From positions 4,280,501 through 4,344,500 of the forward strand of contig CM034128.1 in NCBI GenBank assembly GCA_019914995.1: a DNA stretch of 64,000 bases. Reading direction: 5' to 3'. How positions within the stretch are numbered: the first letter of the stretch is position 1; the number at the start of each line of letters is the position of its first letter. The position numbers and the translations under genes are program-made. Below the pieces are notes generated by a model. That model was given only the letters and a program-made list of their open reading frames with translations, was not told the DNA's origin and searched no databases. Below, one piece after another: positions 37,296-50,500 of the stretch. This DNA comes from Acanthochlamys bracteata (Eukaryota; Streptophyta; Magnoliopsida; Pandanales; Velloziaceae).

Positions 37296-38072
37296 ATATA
37301 TATATATATATATATATATTTAAAAGTTTAATAAAGTTATAATATATTATAAAAATTAGTCTACAAAGATTGTTGGAAATTTGTTTATTTTGATTTTGCC
37401 ACGAATTTAGTGTATATATTTACGTACTGGTACTAGAAACCAACATTGACTAATGATTTTCCTCATTTAAGTGAGTATATAGTAAATTGAAACTTTTACG
37501 TTTTTTATTACTTAAATAAATAATAATGTAAGTCTCATTTTAAAATTTAATAAAAATAATATATAATTTTATATAATGTAAAATGATATTAATAAAAGGT
37601 AACATAAATGGAACGAAAATATGAAATATAATGCAATGAAATTATTAAAAGCGATGGAACAATTTAAGATGGAGATAGGGAGTAAGAAATTTTACCATAA
37701 TTAATGTTTAAAGATATGCTAGGAGTGCTAACAAAATTAAATAAAATTAAATAAAAATATTTTAGAAATTTTTTTAAATAAACATGACTTTTTAATTTTA
37801 GAAATATTAAAATTCTAAACCCTAAATCCTAAATATTTATTTACAAAAATTTTAAGATATATAAAATAATACAAAAAGTTATCAAAAAATTTAAAAAGAT
37901 TTATTAAAATACTAAATACGTTAATTGCAATGCCAATATTTTTTAAAATATTGAGAAGGAAAGAGATAGGAAGGAGAGCCAGTGAAGTCTAGCAGACAAG
38001 GGCCGATGAACGCTGGAAAACAAAAAACTGAAGTACAGAAATTTCGAAAGAAAACTTCCTACAGAAATGTCC

Positions 38073-38333
38073 AAAGGTGTTCAAAATTGTTTATGAAATA
38101 AATTTTTTTAAAATAAAAGATATTTTTATTTAAAAAAAAAAATTTATTTTTTATATTCAATTTTTTAAAAATAATAAAAATATGCAATAAAAAGATTTCA
38201 TTATGTACAAAATTTCTACACTTTTTAAATTTTTAAATAAAACTTTTAAATATTTATAAAATATATATTGAAAAATATAAAATATAAAAAATTAAAATGG
38301 AATGGTTTGGGAAACGCAATCCCAAACGCCCTC
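38073..38333. mobile_element. Tourist-like MITE copy
   Basis: Left end AAAGGTGTTCAAAATTG; right end, reverse-complemented, GAGGGCGTTTGGGATTGC. The interior closely follows the copy at 8084-8347 (ATATGCAATAAAAAGAT, then TATGTA.AAATTTCTACAC.TT). No TWA duplication is visible. Confidence 0.65.
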
Positions 38334-38405
38334 TATGGGAAGATGAGTTAGAACTTCAGTAGTTATGGAGTGGTACCCATCTATGGCCATAGATTTGTGG
38401 ATGAG

Positions 38406-38636
38406 ATAGTTAGCTTCGTCGGGATTCATCTATGTTGGAGGCTCAGCCTTGTCGAGATCTGTTTGAGTTGAAGGCGGAATAAATAGTTAGCCTCGCCGAG
38501 AACCGTCTATGTTGAAAGCTCAATCTTGCCGGAATCTATCTGATTTAGAGGCGGAATAGATAGCTAGCTTCACTAGAATCCGTTTGTGTTGGAGGTTCAG
38601 CCTCGTCGAGATCTGAATTGATAGCTAGTTATCTTG
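38406..38636 (+). repeat. Three-copy tandem repeat, period 77 bp
   Basis: Units start at 38406, 38483 and 38560 with ATAGTTAGCTTCG, ATAGTTAGCCTCG and ATAGCTAGCTTCA. Each contains TGTTGRAGGCTCA-like and GAGATCTG-like blocks, and two share GGCGGAATA. The third unit diverges near its end. Unit length not divisible by three and stops in the frames argue against coding. Confidence 0.75.
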
Positions 38637-39925
38637 ACTCTCCGACATATATATAAAGTATTATGTATGTGAGTAGATATATATTACATAAGTATGACTG
38701 TCATTGGTATAAATATAAGATTTTCAAGATATAGTTTATGCATTTGCTATACTTATTCATATGTAGGTATATGCGTGGTAGTCTGCAAATTAGTGATGCA
38801 CTCTATAGATTGTATATATCTATCTCCTTATGATTGCATGTTGTATGTTGTGTTAATATATAGTTGATGAATGATGTAAGTCACCATATCTATTTAAGAA
38901 CTAGATTGGTATGGGTTAATCTAAAATTTGATAAGTTATTGCTCTAATCTATTTTATATCTGTTACATGTAGAAATTAGCAAAATAACCGTTAAATAATG
39001 CATTAATAACATAAAATGATCATCTGCTACTTTCACCTCACTAAGACTAAGCTCATCTTTTTTATTCTTTTTTTATCTCTCCTAGATAACACAGAGACGT
39101 GTAAGAGTAGAGCACGAATAGCACCGTTGATTAGATCCGCGAATTGAGAATATATTTTGTGTATCACGTTATCTATATATAAATAGCTCTGTAATTTCGA
39201 TGGACTTGTACTTGCTATGCTATTTTGTATTGTATATAGATAGTTATATATTTATTTTGGAGTCATTCTATATATTATCGGCTATCGGTAACCATAGTTA
39301 TAATATTAGTGTGAAATGGTCGTTTTCGTTCGTCATTTCTTCTTCCTTGATTTTAGTATTTATATTAATAATATTATTGTTGTTAATATTTGTTAGGAAA
39401 GATATTGTCAAAATTTTTAAACTTTTAGTGTTTATCGTTTTGAGTTGAGTTTTGATTTATCCTTAATAGTATGGGTCATATTTGAACTGTGATTAGCCTA
39501 GTATTAGTCAAAGTTCAGTTTTTGAGTCGCGACAATTGTAATATTTATTTTCAAATTATTTGTTTGAGTTACTAATATATACAAATTCATATTCATATAA
39601 ATCCGTACTTGATGAGAAATAAATTTGACAAAAAATTATAAAAATGTTAAAAATTTCATACATATAGTAATGTAAAGCTAGGGGAAAACAAAGTCTGACT
39701 TTATACATATAGTACTAGGATGCGTAGACCAGAAAAATAGCAAGAACTAAATTTTACAAGATTGGCAAGCTGCTACTTTGCTGGTAGGCTAAATAATACA
39801 TCAATGATAAATTTGTGTTGAAACTATTTTGGTATAAAAAAAAAGTTACGGTATATATTTTAAAATTAATTTATACTAGAAAATTTTATTTCTGCAATAA
39901 AAAGATATTTTAAGCTAAAAACCTC

Positions 39926-41950
39926 TCAATCTTCATCACGAATTTTCATCTTTTTGGCAACAACATAATCTTTGCACTCATACAACTCCACATTTGACTT
40001 ACTCTTACATCCAAACACGCTCTTCATCTCCTTCCAAATACCTCCAGAAACCTCTCCCCCTTTCTTCTTCTTCTTCTTCATCTTCCCCATTATTTTTACT
40101 CCACCACACTCGCAATACTCTTTCACTCTTCTCTTCATCCCTGCACAGTCCTTCTCCAACTCTCCCACTCTAAACCTCAGCTTCTCCACAACTTCATCAA
40201 CACCATCATCATCAGTTGTTGTTGTTCCTGCTGCAGTAGTAGCAGCAGCAGTAGTTGTTGTTGTTGTTGTAGTAGAAGTAATGCTAGTCCTGCAATTGTT
40301 ATCATGGAATGTTTTAAACAAGGCTTCTTTGATCCTTCTCTGACTAACAAACATTGCGCAAGCAGAAACTCGTAACGGCATTCGATCATTCTGCGCTGCG
40401 TGCTCACAAGCTGTATCAGATAACTTACCAAAATCCAAACTGTAACAAAGCTCTTCCCTTTCTGACTGTGTTAAGTGCCCGTGTGCAACTAAGTAGACAT
40501 CGATAGCACGGTAGATACCGTCATGGTACCCGCCAGAGAAATCTTTTATTGCTGCAAGATTCTCTAAAAGTGAAATGAAATCGGTTGTGTTTAGATTTGA
40601 ATCTTTTGCGATCTCGGCGAACAAGTTTTCGATCGTTTCGCATACTGATAATGCAGAGTAGTCATGATCTTGAGCATCATCATCATCATCAATTGAGATG
40701 TATTTGTGTAGAATTCTCTTGATGCACTCGATATCGTACTTGGTTTTCTTCATGTAGCTGTGATAGCAAGGGATGCAGAGATCGGAAACAGAAGATTCCG
40801 GCAACTGGTACGCTATTCGAGATTCAAGCCCCCGAAGGCATTGCTCGTTTGCTTGCAGAAAGATTGCAGATTTCAGAATATGTGATAAATGTTTAACGTG
40901 AAGACAAGATTTTTTTCTTGGCAGAAGCTTCTCTACAGTTTCAATGATCTCTCTCTGTTGATTCTTTTCATGTTCTTCTAGCAACAAAAGATTATCGCGA
41001 GGTACCCATTTCTTCAAATACCTGGAATGCAAAATGAATCACTCAAAGAATAAATTTTATAATTTTAAGAATAAGTTGATTCGTGCAAACAGAGTACATA
41101 ACATACCTGTGAAGAGATTGAGCTACCAATTCCGGTTGAAATTTTTCATGAATCAGCTTGGGCAGAACCAGCTCATAGATCCGAAGAGGTAAACTTACCA
41201 GATCATCCATCTGATTTACCTTTCCAGTGAGAATTTTACGGGCAATCGATTCGATACAAGCATCAATAAGCCCGAGATTCTTCGCGTAAGCGAAGAATGG
41301 CGGATTAACTGCAGCTGCAATGAGAGCTCTCAACGTTTCATTCCAGTGATTTATTACAATCTCTGAGAAAAAAGAGATTGATTTCTTGAGAAGGTTATCA
41401 GGACTGTGATCTTCAGTCATTTCGAGGTACGTTGCACTGCAAATGAGGGCGATAGAGTTGTCGACAGAGAAAATTTTCTCCGGCGAGATACCGTAGCAAA
41501 ATTTCGCAATAAGATCGAAGGTCTTAGTGTCACAGGGGATTGAAGGGAGATCAATACTGTGGTGGCTGTGGTGCATTGTAAGAAGCTTTGATAGCTTTGC
41601 TGATCTTGAACCCATGCATCTCTGTTTTTTATGTAAAAAGAATAATTTGCCATCGTCATTACAGATCGATGATTAAATTATTTGAATTTAATTAACATGA
41701 AAAAATAAATAATTAAAAATTTTGAATTTGGATTACCTTGTTGAGATTGAAAGTGGTTCCTCTGATGGTCACTTGGAAATCTGGTGGTGGAACAAGAACT
41801 GGTTGCCTGAAAGAAAAAAGAAGAACAAAAAAACTCAGATAAAATTTCAGTAAGAAATCAAACATGCTGCATGCTATCTTGAATATAATAATAACTAAAA
41901 ATGACTGAAACTTAAAAAGATAATTACCATAAATTCTTTTGATGATCCAT
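39926..41950 (-). CDS. NPH3/RPT2-family BTB-domain protein
   Basis: Plant NPH3 proteins are BTB/POZ adaptors for CUL3 ubiquitin ligases, best known in phototropin signalling. Four exons on the minus strand (41928-41950, 41737-41806, 41107-41621, 39926-41021) give 567 aa. The tiny first exon encodes MDHQKNLW. The BTB domain occupies about residues 15-110 (DFQVTIRGTTFNLNK to ALICSATYLEMTED). The NPH3 domain follows, with LPLRIYELVLPKLI, DIECIKRILHKY, and the signature HLTQSEREELCYSLDFGKLS and CEHAAQNDRMPLRV. The C-terminal tail has Thr/Ala runs encoded by triplet repeats (about 40190-40280) and a Lys-rich segment. Subfamily within NPH3 is not assigned. Confidence 0.92.
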
Positions 41951-44900
41951 TAATTGTTCTTCAAATCAAATGAAAGTAGTAAAATGAAAGTAGTAGATAG
42001 CTGAGCCTGAGTGTTCGCTCTTCTTATTAACTTTATTTCTTCATTTCTCGTTTCTTGCTTGAAAATAGAAATGTTTTTTCAAAGATTTTTAAAAGGTTGT
42101 TATTTATATTGAAAGAGTCAAACAAGTGAAGCGTTAAATATTTCAAAACTATTTGAAGTCCGTTCGCTTTTAAGTCAGTCCAAGCCCATTTCTCCTGCTA
42201 CCGGAACTGGGCTGCATAAGTGATTATCATTTTGGGCATGTTACAAAACAAAAAATTCTACTTTTTCCATCCAAAATTTAAAATTTAAAATTTTATATAT
42301 TTTAATTATTATTTTAAATATTTTTTAATATTAAATTTTTTAATTAAAATTTAACTTCAAATTTTATGTATTTTAATTACTTTTTCAAATTTTATTTTCA
42401 TCAAACTCTACTCTCTTTGAATTTTAATTCTACTAAATATATTTTATTAAAACTCACTTTTATATAATTAAAATATATTTTTATTAATCACTCTTGATAT
42501 CATATATAAAACATATGAAAAAAGATGATTACACAAAAAAGCCATTTGCGCGTCTATGTTGGGCGACAAAATTTTATTATATAATTTGACTGTATTTTTT
42601 CACTTTCATAACTTATTTTTTTACTAAAAAATATTTCTTGGCTCACTTTAAGATACATGAAGGAATACAAAAAATCACTTCTAACTTTTTTTTTAAATAT
42701 AAAAATTAAACATATTTTTAATATATTAATTTATTTTTTTAAAATTTTATTTTATAATAACGTACTTTCGATCTAAAAAAATACACTCACTTTTTATGAG
42801 AGGGTGTCTTACTTCGACAACGGCAATAATTTTTTTTCAAGTCATTTTAAAATAATTTAAAGTAACTTTATATAATTAATTTTATAAGTATAGTTTCATT
42901 AACTTATTTCAAATTTTATTTTTTAATAACTTATTTCTTTATAAATTTATCTTTCTGAGACTTACTTCAGTAAAAGTAAATATTCTCAAATTTTTAGTGA
43001 TTGTAGAAGAAGAATAACAGCACTTTTCGGCGACTTTTCCCACGCTTCTATCTTGATTTAAATATAAACTATATGATATGTATATATGGTGTGATTCAAC
43101 CTTGAAAATTGAGTTTTATAAAATTGAATTGGGTAAAAAAAATATGTTACTTGCAATTCAAGGACACCTATCAGAAACTGAATATATCAAAACATGAAAT
43201 TCAGCAGTGCATGTTTGAGTATGCAGGACCAATTGTTATGTTCAGTCCTAAAATTTCTTTTTGTTTTCTGAAGATCAAATGATGTCTTTCAAATTATTTT
43301 GGTGCATAATAGTTTGTTTTCTTGTTGGACGACTTGTAAATTTCAGTTCACATAGAACATTTTCAAATCCACACCGGCTTTTTTTTAGAATGAAAAATAG
43401 TATTGAAAAATTAAAACATGCGTGTTATTCTTAAATTATTGAAGTTAAAAAATTTTGTTTATATCATATCATGGCTTACAAATAGACGACTTATTTCAAT
43501 AAGTAATATAATGGAATTATTTACGGATCATATTTGGCAGAGCGTGTAAGAACTTTTCAAAAAAAAATTTATTTGATATTTTTAAATAATTTTTTATAAT
43601 ATAATATATTATATTTTTTTAATATATAAAAACTATACATTATAAGATTCATTAATACTTATTATTTAGATAAAATAAATTTTATTTTTTAAAATATTTT
43701 TATTTAAAAAAAAATTTATTCATAAGTATTCACAAACGTTCAATAAATAAGCTGCGATAAGCACTTCACTCTACCACTTGAAATTGCTGTTGGGATCTTA
43801 TTTGAACTTATAAGCTCCAAATAAACGATTTCAAGTACGCCCTTATTTGAGCTTATATAGCTACACGCATATAGAAAGCTAGCGTATAAAAGAAAGAAAA
43901 TAACTTGGATATTTTTTTGAATCATTAGTATATTTATTATAGGAGTGCAACTGAAGTTTCCAGCACTACCACTATACATGATATATCTGCAGCCATGCAT
44001 GCATATAGATAGCTAGTTAAGACATATGTACATATGCGCAAAAGGAATATGTATGAAGCAATAATATTTCAACCTTTTTCATCTTCCCTTTTCTCATGTG
44101 AAGAAGAAAAGAATGGTGTATGTATGTTTATGGTGCGTGCATTATTGAATATAAAGAATTTAGATTAATTTTATTTGAATAATAAAATAAGATGAAAGAT
44201 ATTTCATATATATATTAGAGATTTTATATACTCATTAACTTAATTTTTTTTGTTTTGGTTGAGCTTTCAAGTATATAAGGGGTATGTTGGGGTAAACTTT
44301 AGGTCTTAATTCGCTCCTCAAATATTATATCTATCCAATAAATGGTATTAGAATTGATGGTTCGATTGTACTATCATGACCGACGTATTTTATGGCTCAT
44401 TGGCAGCATGATGAGCTGATTAAAAACATCATAACTTCCATAGTGCCTATGTATGATGAATGATGATTCAGAGCAAGTTGGATTTTACTCTTAATGCGCG
44501 ATAGTGGTTAGATGAGGAGAAAAGATGTGGATAACTGATTAGCATGTTTTCGTCGTGAGGAATAGCTTATGTAACCATTCAGATTATGTTAAGTTGTTAG
44601 CTGCAAAATCAGATCATATTTGGCACCTAGATGTTGCAAGCCGTTAACTGCTTTCTTCATCAATATTATAACTTAAAACCAGCTATATATAGTAATGTAG
44701 GAATATACATCGCTTTCATTGTAGTTCCAATGTTGTAATCCTAGGACTAAGCTTTCTTACATCGTATTCTGGTTCTAGATATTGCAGATAATCCACTTAG
44801 TAGTGTCTTAATTAAGAGAAAACGATGTTATAACTAATATTTTTTAACTTAATTGCACTTCTTGGAATTACCTAAAACAATAAGAAACGTTAATGCAATA

Positions 44901-45774
44901 TGAAGGGGACCATATATCCAAGAATAATATTGTATGATCTATATAACTAGCTATATCTACCTAGTATACTTATCAAGTAGTAGATATATGATCAACTAAC
45001 TTAACCTACATATAAAAATAGTGTTTTTGTTTGTATGGTGAGTGGTCTATATATACACCAAGTAACTTGCCTTAACAAGAAATAGGGTGCATATATAAAG
45101 CTCTAAACAAATATATAGATATATAAATGTCATAATTATATATATATATATATATATATCCAACTTGGGTGTGCCTTGATTTCTAAGACATGTTTACCTT
45201 TTCTTATCATTCCAAGAGAGATGTTAGTAGATATCAAAGAGAAGAAGAAGGTAAAGCATATATAGTAGCTAGATAACTTAGATTCTACACTTGAATCAAT
45301 TACTACGTAACTCATCTTCTCTCTCTCTCTATATAGACAACAATGAAGCTTAGTTTTAAGCTTAATGAAATCATGATGCATGTCTTCCATATGATGAAAC
45401 TGATTGGGTGTATGATTGAAGACACCAAGACATATTGCACATGGCAGAAGGTCACTGTCGCCAAGTGGAATTGCCGGCGAGAAATAGCGAGATGTCCTAG
45501 TCTTCAATCCATGGCTAGCTACATGAGAGAAGCTAATTACTATATAACTATAGCGAAAGGGTATATATATATATATGAGTTATATAAGCATAAAGAAAAC
45601 TTACGGGTAATTAATGGTGGCGTGAGGGTAAATTCGGGATCGCGCTCGCCGTCCAAATCAACCGCCACCCACGCGCAATCATCGATAGATAGCAACTCTC
45701 TTCGATCTCTCTCTTCTCTCATAGTTAAGTTTCGTGTATAAGCCCTACTTGCAGTACCTGGCTCTCACCTTCTT
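41951..45774. other. Intergenic DNA between NPH3 and VND7 genes
   Basis: No supported gene in 3.8 kb. It contains the NPH3 promoter/leader at the left, AT-rich DNA, an eroded MITE at 43533-43745, a (TA)n run at about 45139-45158 and a (TC)n run near 45316-45330. The 132-codon plus-strand frame at 45343-45741 shows no family resemblance and lies in simple-sequence-rich DNA. Confidence 0.5.
43533..43745 (-). repeat. AT-rich MITE copy (Tourist-like family)
   Basis: On the minus strand: GAACGTTTGTGAATAC, then TTATGAATAAATTTTTTT and TAAAAAATAAAATTTATTTT family blocks. The other end is GGCAGAGCGTGTAAGAAC. Confidence 0.5.
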
Positions 45775-46289
45775 CTCTATATAATATTCAATACCTTCTA
45801 CCTTTAGGTAATCACCATAGACGCATGAGCTAGTTATATATAGCTAACCTATAGCTGCCTGTTAACCATTCTTCTTAAAGCCTCTATCTGATCTGTGAGC
45901 CAAGAGCAAGCACAACTTCCGGTAAGGTTACACATGTACATGCATCTTTGTTTCTTATGTTGGTTTGTTTGTTTATCTGATAAATTGATCTGTTAAAGTC
46001 TCTTGCGTGTAAGATGTTTGTTCTTGTGTCAATTGAAGGATTGCTCACGTACAATTAATGTGAAATGGTTCTTCTTATAATGTTGTCTCTCAGTGTGTTG
46101 TGATCTCTGACATGGAGTGCACTTGAAGAAAAATATTGAAAAGAAAGAAAGAAAGCAGAAATCTTCATAGTCAATATCTTTGTCTCTGCTAAAGTGTTGA
46201 AAATTTTCAATGTGTTTAGTGTGAACAACACGTGATCCTTGTCCAACTGTTCTAGGTACCTGCTAAGCTCTTCAGGTAGGCAACAAAAA
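45775..46289 (+). promoter_or_regulatory. VND7-like gene promoter/leader with probable 5'-UTR intron
   Basis: CTATATAATATT at about 45776 is a plausible TATA box. A strong donor, CCG/GTAAGG at about 45920, pairs with an acceptor TTCTAG at about 46249-46254, suggesting a roughly 330-base intron in the leader. The in-frame ATG at 46239 falls in this intron. Confidence 0.45.
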
Positions 46290-47413
46290 ATGGAGTCGGA
46301 ATCATGTGTCCCACCTGGGTTTAGGTTTCATCCAACTGAAGAGGAACTTGTAGGCTACTACCTTGCAAGAAAGGTTGCTTCCCAAACGATAGACCTTGAT
46401 GTAATTCGGGACATCGATCTCTACAGACTCGAACCTTGGGATCTCAAAGGTGCGTGTGTTAAAATTTGCAAATTAACTATATCATCATTTGAAGAATTTG
46501 TTTTCTATGCAAGAGGTCCATTATTCTCTATTTTGTGCTATATATGACCAACAGATAGGTGCAAACATGGGTATGAGGAGCAAACAGAATGGTACTTCTT
46601 TAGCCACAAGGACAAGAAGTATCCGAGCGGGACACGAACGAATAGAGCAACTGCAGCTGGGTTCTGGAAGGCGACCGGAAGGGACAAGGCGATTTTATCC
46701 AAGAGCAAACTCATAGGCATGAGAAAGACACTGGTGTTCTACCAAGGCCGTGCTCCAAACGGAAGGAAAACAGATTGGATCATGCATGAGTACCGGTTAC
46801 AAACCAGCGAGCATGCTCCTTCTCAGGCAAGTATATATACACATCTTCAAGATTTCAAATGTTGCATTTCAATTAACAATACCGCTCATTACACAATTTT
46901 ATTCATAACATGTAGGAGGAAGGATGGGTTATATGCCGCGCATTCAGAAAGCAAATCCCTAACCAAAGACCTTACTGCAACACATTAAATCCTGCACCTT
47001 ACTGCAGCATTAGAGATCAACACAACAGCTTTTGCTCAGATGAAATTTTTTGCGGTTCGACAAAAGTACTACTCAATTCTTACACTGCAGCTAACTTTCA
47101 AGAACATCAACCATTGTGCTTCAACAACGAACAAGAATACGGACAGGCATACTTGAATTGCATGCTTGATATACCTCAACACGATAGTCCAAGTATTTTG
47201 ACAAGCATGAAGACTGACAATCTCAGGACTCCACAACATTGCAACAACACTCAGATTTTAGATTGGAAGGTTTTGGACAAGTTGCTTTCTTCACAACTGA
47301 GTAGCGATCAATCTGCTTCATTTTCCAACTCAAATTTGCCAGTACTTACTACTTCGAATCATCAAAACATGGATGATGATCACTACTTCACTTCATATGA
47401 TGTACATGAATGA
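46290..47413 (+). CDS. VND7: VND7-like NAC transcription factor
   Basis: VASCULAR-RELATED NAC-DOMAIN proteins switch on xylem vessel differentiation. Three exons (46290-46449, 46555-46826, 46916-47413) give 309 aa. NAC domain blocks are visible: [97 protein letters not shown] and [19 protein letters not shown]. The last, plus [11 protein letters not shown] and [13 protein letters not shown] in the tail, matches VND7 better than VND1-6. The exon 2/intron 2 border is CAG/GCAAGT, a non-canonical GC-AG intron with otherwise perfect consensus, needed to join the EEGWV exon in phase. The start at MESESC follows the leader acceptor; an ATG further up lies in the presumed intron. Confidence 0.93.
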
Positions 47414-50400
47414 TGATCATAACTTCTTCATGTTCCTGATAATTTTTCTTCTTGGCCATCTTGCAAAAACCTCAAGCTGGCCAGTTGATACATTCGAAAT
47501 TATGATCAATAACTGAAGTCTGGCAGTTAAGTGTTCAAAAGTCCAGAACTGATCTTCAAAGTTTAACATATCAGGCAGTTAACGTTCAAAAGTAACTCTA
47601 ACTTTGATTGTGTCTGAAAACTTATTCGTACTATATAGTCTCCGTTGATCAATTTTTAACTGATACAAATTTAAGACATTACATGGTTTTTTCTACTGAA
47701 TTCAAGCATGTATAATGGATTTACTTTATTTTGAGAAATATCTCTGTAAAGAATTTTCGAATCTATATAATAGATGTTTTTAACAATTTTACTGCAATAT
47801 ATATTCAAGATTGAGGGGGAAAAAAAAAAAGAAATATATAGACAGAGACATGAGACCTACAGAATGGGAGGATCCCAAAGGGCTGTAGATTAAACTGCAA
47901 AGCACTTTAATGTGTTACCCCAAAAAGCTGGTAGTAGTGGGAGCAACAAAGAGCTACAGCTAACTGGATCACATAATTATTAAAAACACTAACTTCTTCT
48001 TTTCCTTCAGATATACAAGATCAAAATGGAACAAAATGTTCAACAAAATATTGGTAAATTAAGATGGATTGAATGTTGTAATTGAAGCTTAAGATTATGA
48101 TAATTTTATTTAACTATATGAATTGAGCTGGAAGAATCTCAGAAGGATAAGATCCGCCGAAAGATTATAAGCAATTTTTCCACTCGATGAATTCCATCAC
48201 CACCTCCACCGCCATCTGAAAAAAATAAAATAAAAAGATCACTCATCTCTTTTAGTTCGACCTATCATGTAATCTTCAACGAAACCATCAAATGCACGAA
48301 CAAATCCTGCTTTTGTTCTGCTCTTTAGTTTGTAAGACAGGAAACGTTCTCAGTAGTCACAATGGAGACCGACCAAATTTTGATTAATGGTCGAAGAAGA
48401 AATGAATCGACTTTAATTTGTAGACCGACTGTGATGTTTGTGAGAGTTTGATTGATAGTTTTTGTTCTCTTCAGTTGGGACAGGAGAGATAAAACATTGA
48501 GTGATTGCTGATTGCGAATTAGTGCTAATCAAATGATTAGGTAAATCTTTTCATATTTATACTCTGAAAAGTAAATAATCAATATATGGAGCCGACACCA
48601 TGCTCTGTTATGAACATTATAAGTCAAAAAGAGTGTATTGAATCCCTGTAAATGGCGAGCACGCTCTGGTTTGCACGTTGGGACATGGGACGTACTCCAA
48701 TAAATTGGCGAGGTTCGTAAAAAGCCATGGACTTCGATGCCAAAAGCTTCTGCCAAAAAAAAAAAACTGTAATCAAGCGAATGTGATTTGGAATGTGCAC
48801 CAACAAACCCTGATATCTTAAACTTCCTTTAGGTTAGTTAGCAAGGGAACATTTGGAAAATGCATGCAAGATACCAAAGATATATGAGAATTCCGTCGAC
48901 AGTCAATTATTGAGAAGTATCTCAAATTTAGAATGCTGTTTCATTGTGGATTATTGGCAAAAGCTGTTATTTAAAAGACGTTCAGGAGTGCTTTTCTAAA
49001 ATAAAATTTTTTTTGTCTAATGAATTTTATTTTTTATTTTAAAATAAAAATAAATAATAATAAGATCAACTATATAAAAATTTTTATATTTTTTTAATTT
49101 TTAAATAAATTATGTATAAAATTTATTGAAAAATTAAAATTTTTTTAGAAGCCGATGCTAAACAGTCCTAGAGCATTATTCGTACGTACCTTAATAAAAT
49201 AAAAACAAAGAACGAAGATTTCTAACCCGTAAACTTGAGTATTTTACTATACGTGGCACGCTGCTCTTCTCTGGTTGAAATAGACTTGTATGGCTGTTAA
49301 CCTCACCAGCACCGTCAAGTCAACTATTTGGGAAGAGTTCAAAGGAGATCTAAAGTTCTCTCCGAATCTGTTGGCGTGAGTTAAAATATGCATTAAACAT
49401 TTTACTTTGTAGAACTATATCTATTAATAATTTAATAATATTAGATTTTTTTTATTTAGTGTTATCTATGATCTACATATATGTAATTGCATTAGAAGAG
49501 AAAATGAATAAGATCGAATACTTTTCATGATGGTGTACAGAAAATGCTACAAACTTACAAATATGTTTGTTCTTGTCGTTGAGAAACGATTGCATCCATT
49601 AGACTTCGACCAAATTCGTTGAATGCCATCCTTGAGAAACACATGTATCGATCAAATTCCGACCATATCTAAACTTGATTAGATCCACTTGATTAATCAA
49701 AATTAGAATTAAAAAAAATATAAATTCGTCACAATCGCTTTTCATCACAATCTTATGCTCCTCATAGTAGTATCTGCTTCTCAATGCAACCACCTCTCGC
49801 CGCAATCGTTGCTAAACTTTCGATTTCAACAACCAATATTTTTGACTAAACTTCACTACCTATTTTGACATCTATCATGTTGCCGTCATTGTTCGATCAT
49901 TACTTGTCAGTTAGATCCATTGCTCGGTTGTTTTCTATCGATCATTCTCACCGTTCACCTTCGATTCGTTGGTTAGATCTGCTCCTATCCGACTCGAGCT
50001 GAACTAGTTCAAGCCAACTGAACGAACCCAATTGGTAGAATAAGCCGATCCAATAGAATCTAACTAGGACCAAAACGGTCTAGAGTGACCTACAGAACTG
50101 GCCGATCAAGTCTGATTTGATTAGGTTAACTGAACTAACTAGGTTTAGATTAGTTTAGATGAACCATACCAGATTGAAATTGATCCAGAACTAATTTTGA
50201 TCAATTCAGATCCTTCTAACTGTTCTAGATCTGCCAATCAAGATTTAAAAATTTTTATTTTTTCTTCAGACTTGAAACGCTAGGGTTATATACAAATTTT
50301 GGTAAGGTTGGCTACAATCAAAATTCATATTTCAAATTAGTTAGATATTCAGATTGGTTGGAGGAGTTGAAGGGGAAAAAAAACGTATAGAGAAGCACTT

Positions 50401-50500
50401 TAATTCAAATTCTTCAATTTCAACAAATCAAGACTATGCTCTGAATATTATTTAAGATTCTGAAAAAAATATAAGATAGATTCTAGATTCTATAGCAACG
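47414..50500. other. Intergenic DNA downstream of VND7
   Basis: The VND7 3' region reaches to about 47800. After that no gene is supported. A MITE-like block lies at 48975-49169. The stretch 49600-50300 has a different, more C/G-balanced composition and no clear frame; it could be non-coding sequence of an old retroelement. Confidence 0.4.
48975..49169. repeat. AT-rich MITE copy (Tourist-like family)
   Basis: Left end AGACGTTCAGGAGTGC, then TAAAATAAAATTTTTTTT. Right end, reverse-complemented, AGGACTGTTTAGCATCGG. The internal blocks match the family. Confidence 0.55.

Larger units (their letters stand above)
37296..39925. other. Repeat-rich intergenic DNA between STOP1 and NPH3 genes
   Basis: Contains an (AT)n run (37297-37320), AT-rich DNA, a MITE (38073-38333) and a 77-bp tandem repeat (38406-38636). 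The tract at about 38340-39560 has less extreme base composition and may be an old LTR-retrotransposon remnant, since such tandem repeats are common in Ty3/gypsy LTRs. I see no coding part or matching ends. No host gene. Confidence 0.4.

Noticed and set aside
39200-39448. 82-codon hydrophobic plus-strand open frame
   Set aside because: Hydrophobicity follows from T-rich DNA; it sits in a probable old repeat and resembles nothing known.
45343-45741. 132-codon plus-strand open frame upstream of VND7
   Set aside because: Composition is driven by TA and TC simple repeats, there is no family resemblance, and it lies in the VND7 upstream region. Not called as a gene.
49600-50300. Compositionally distinct stretch that might be a gene
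   Set aside because: Stops in all frames on both strands and no family match; left as unassigned, perhaps retroelement-derived.
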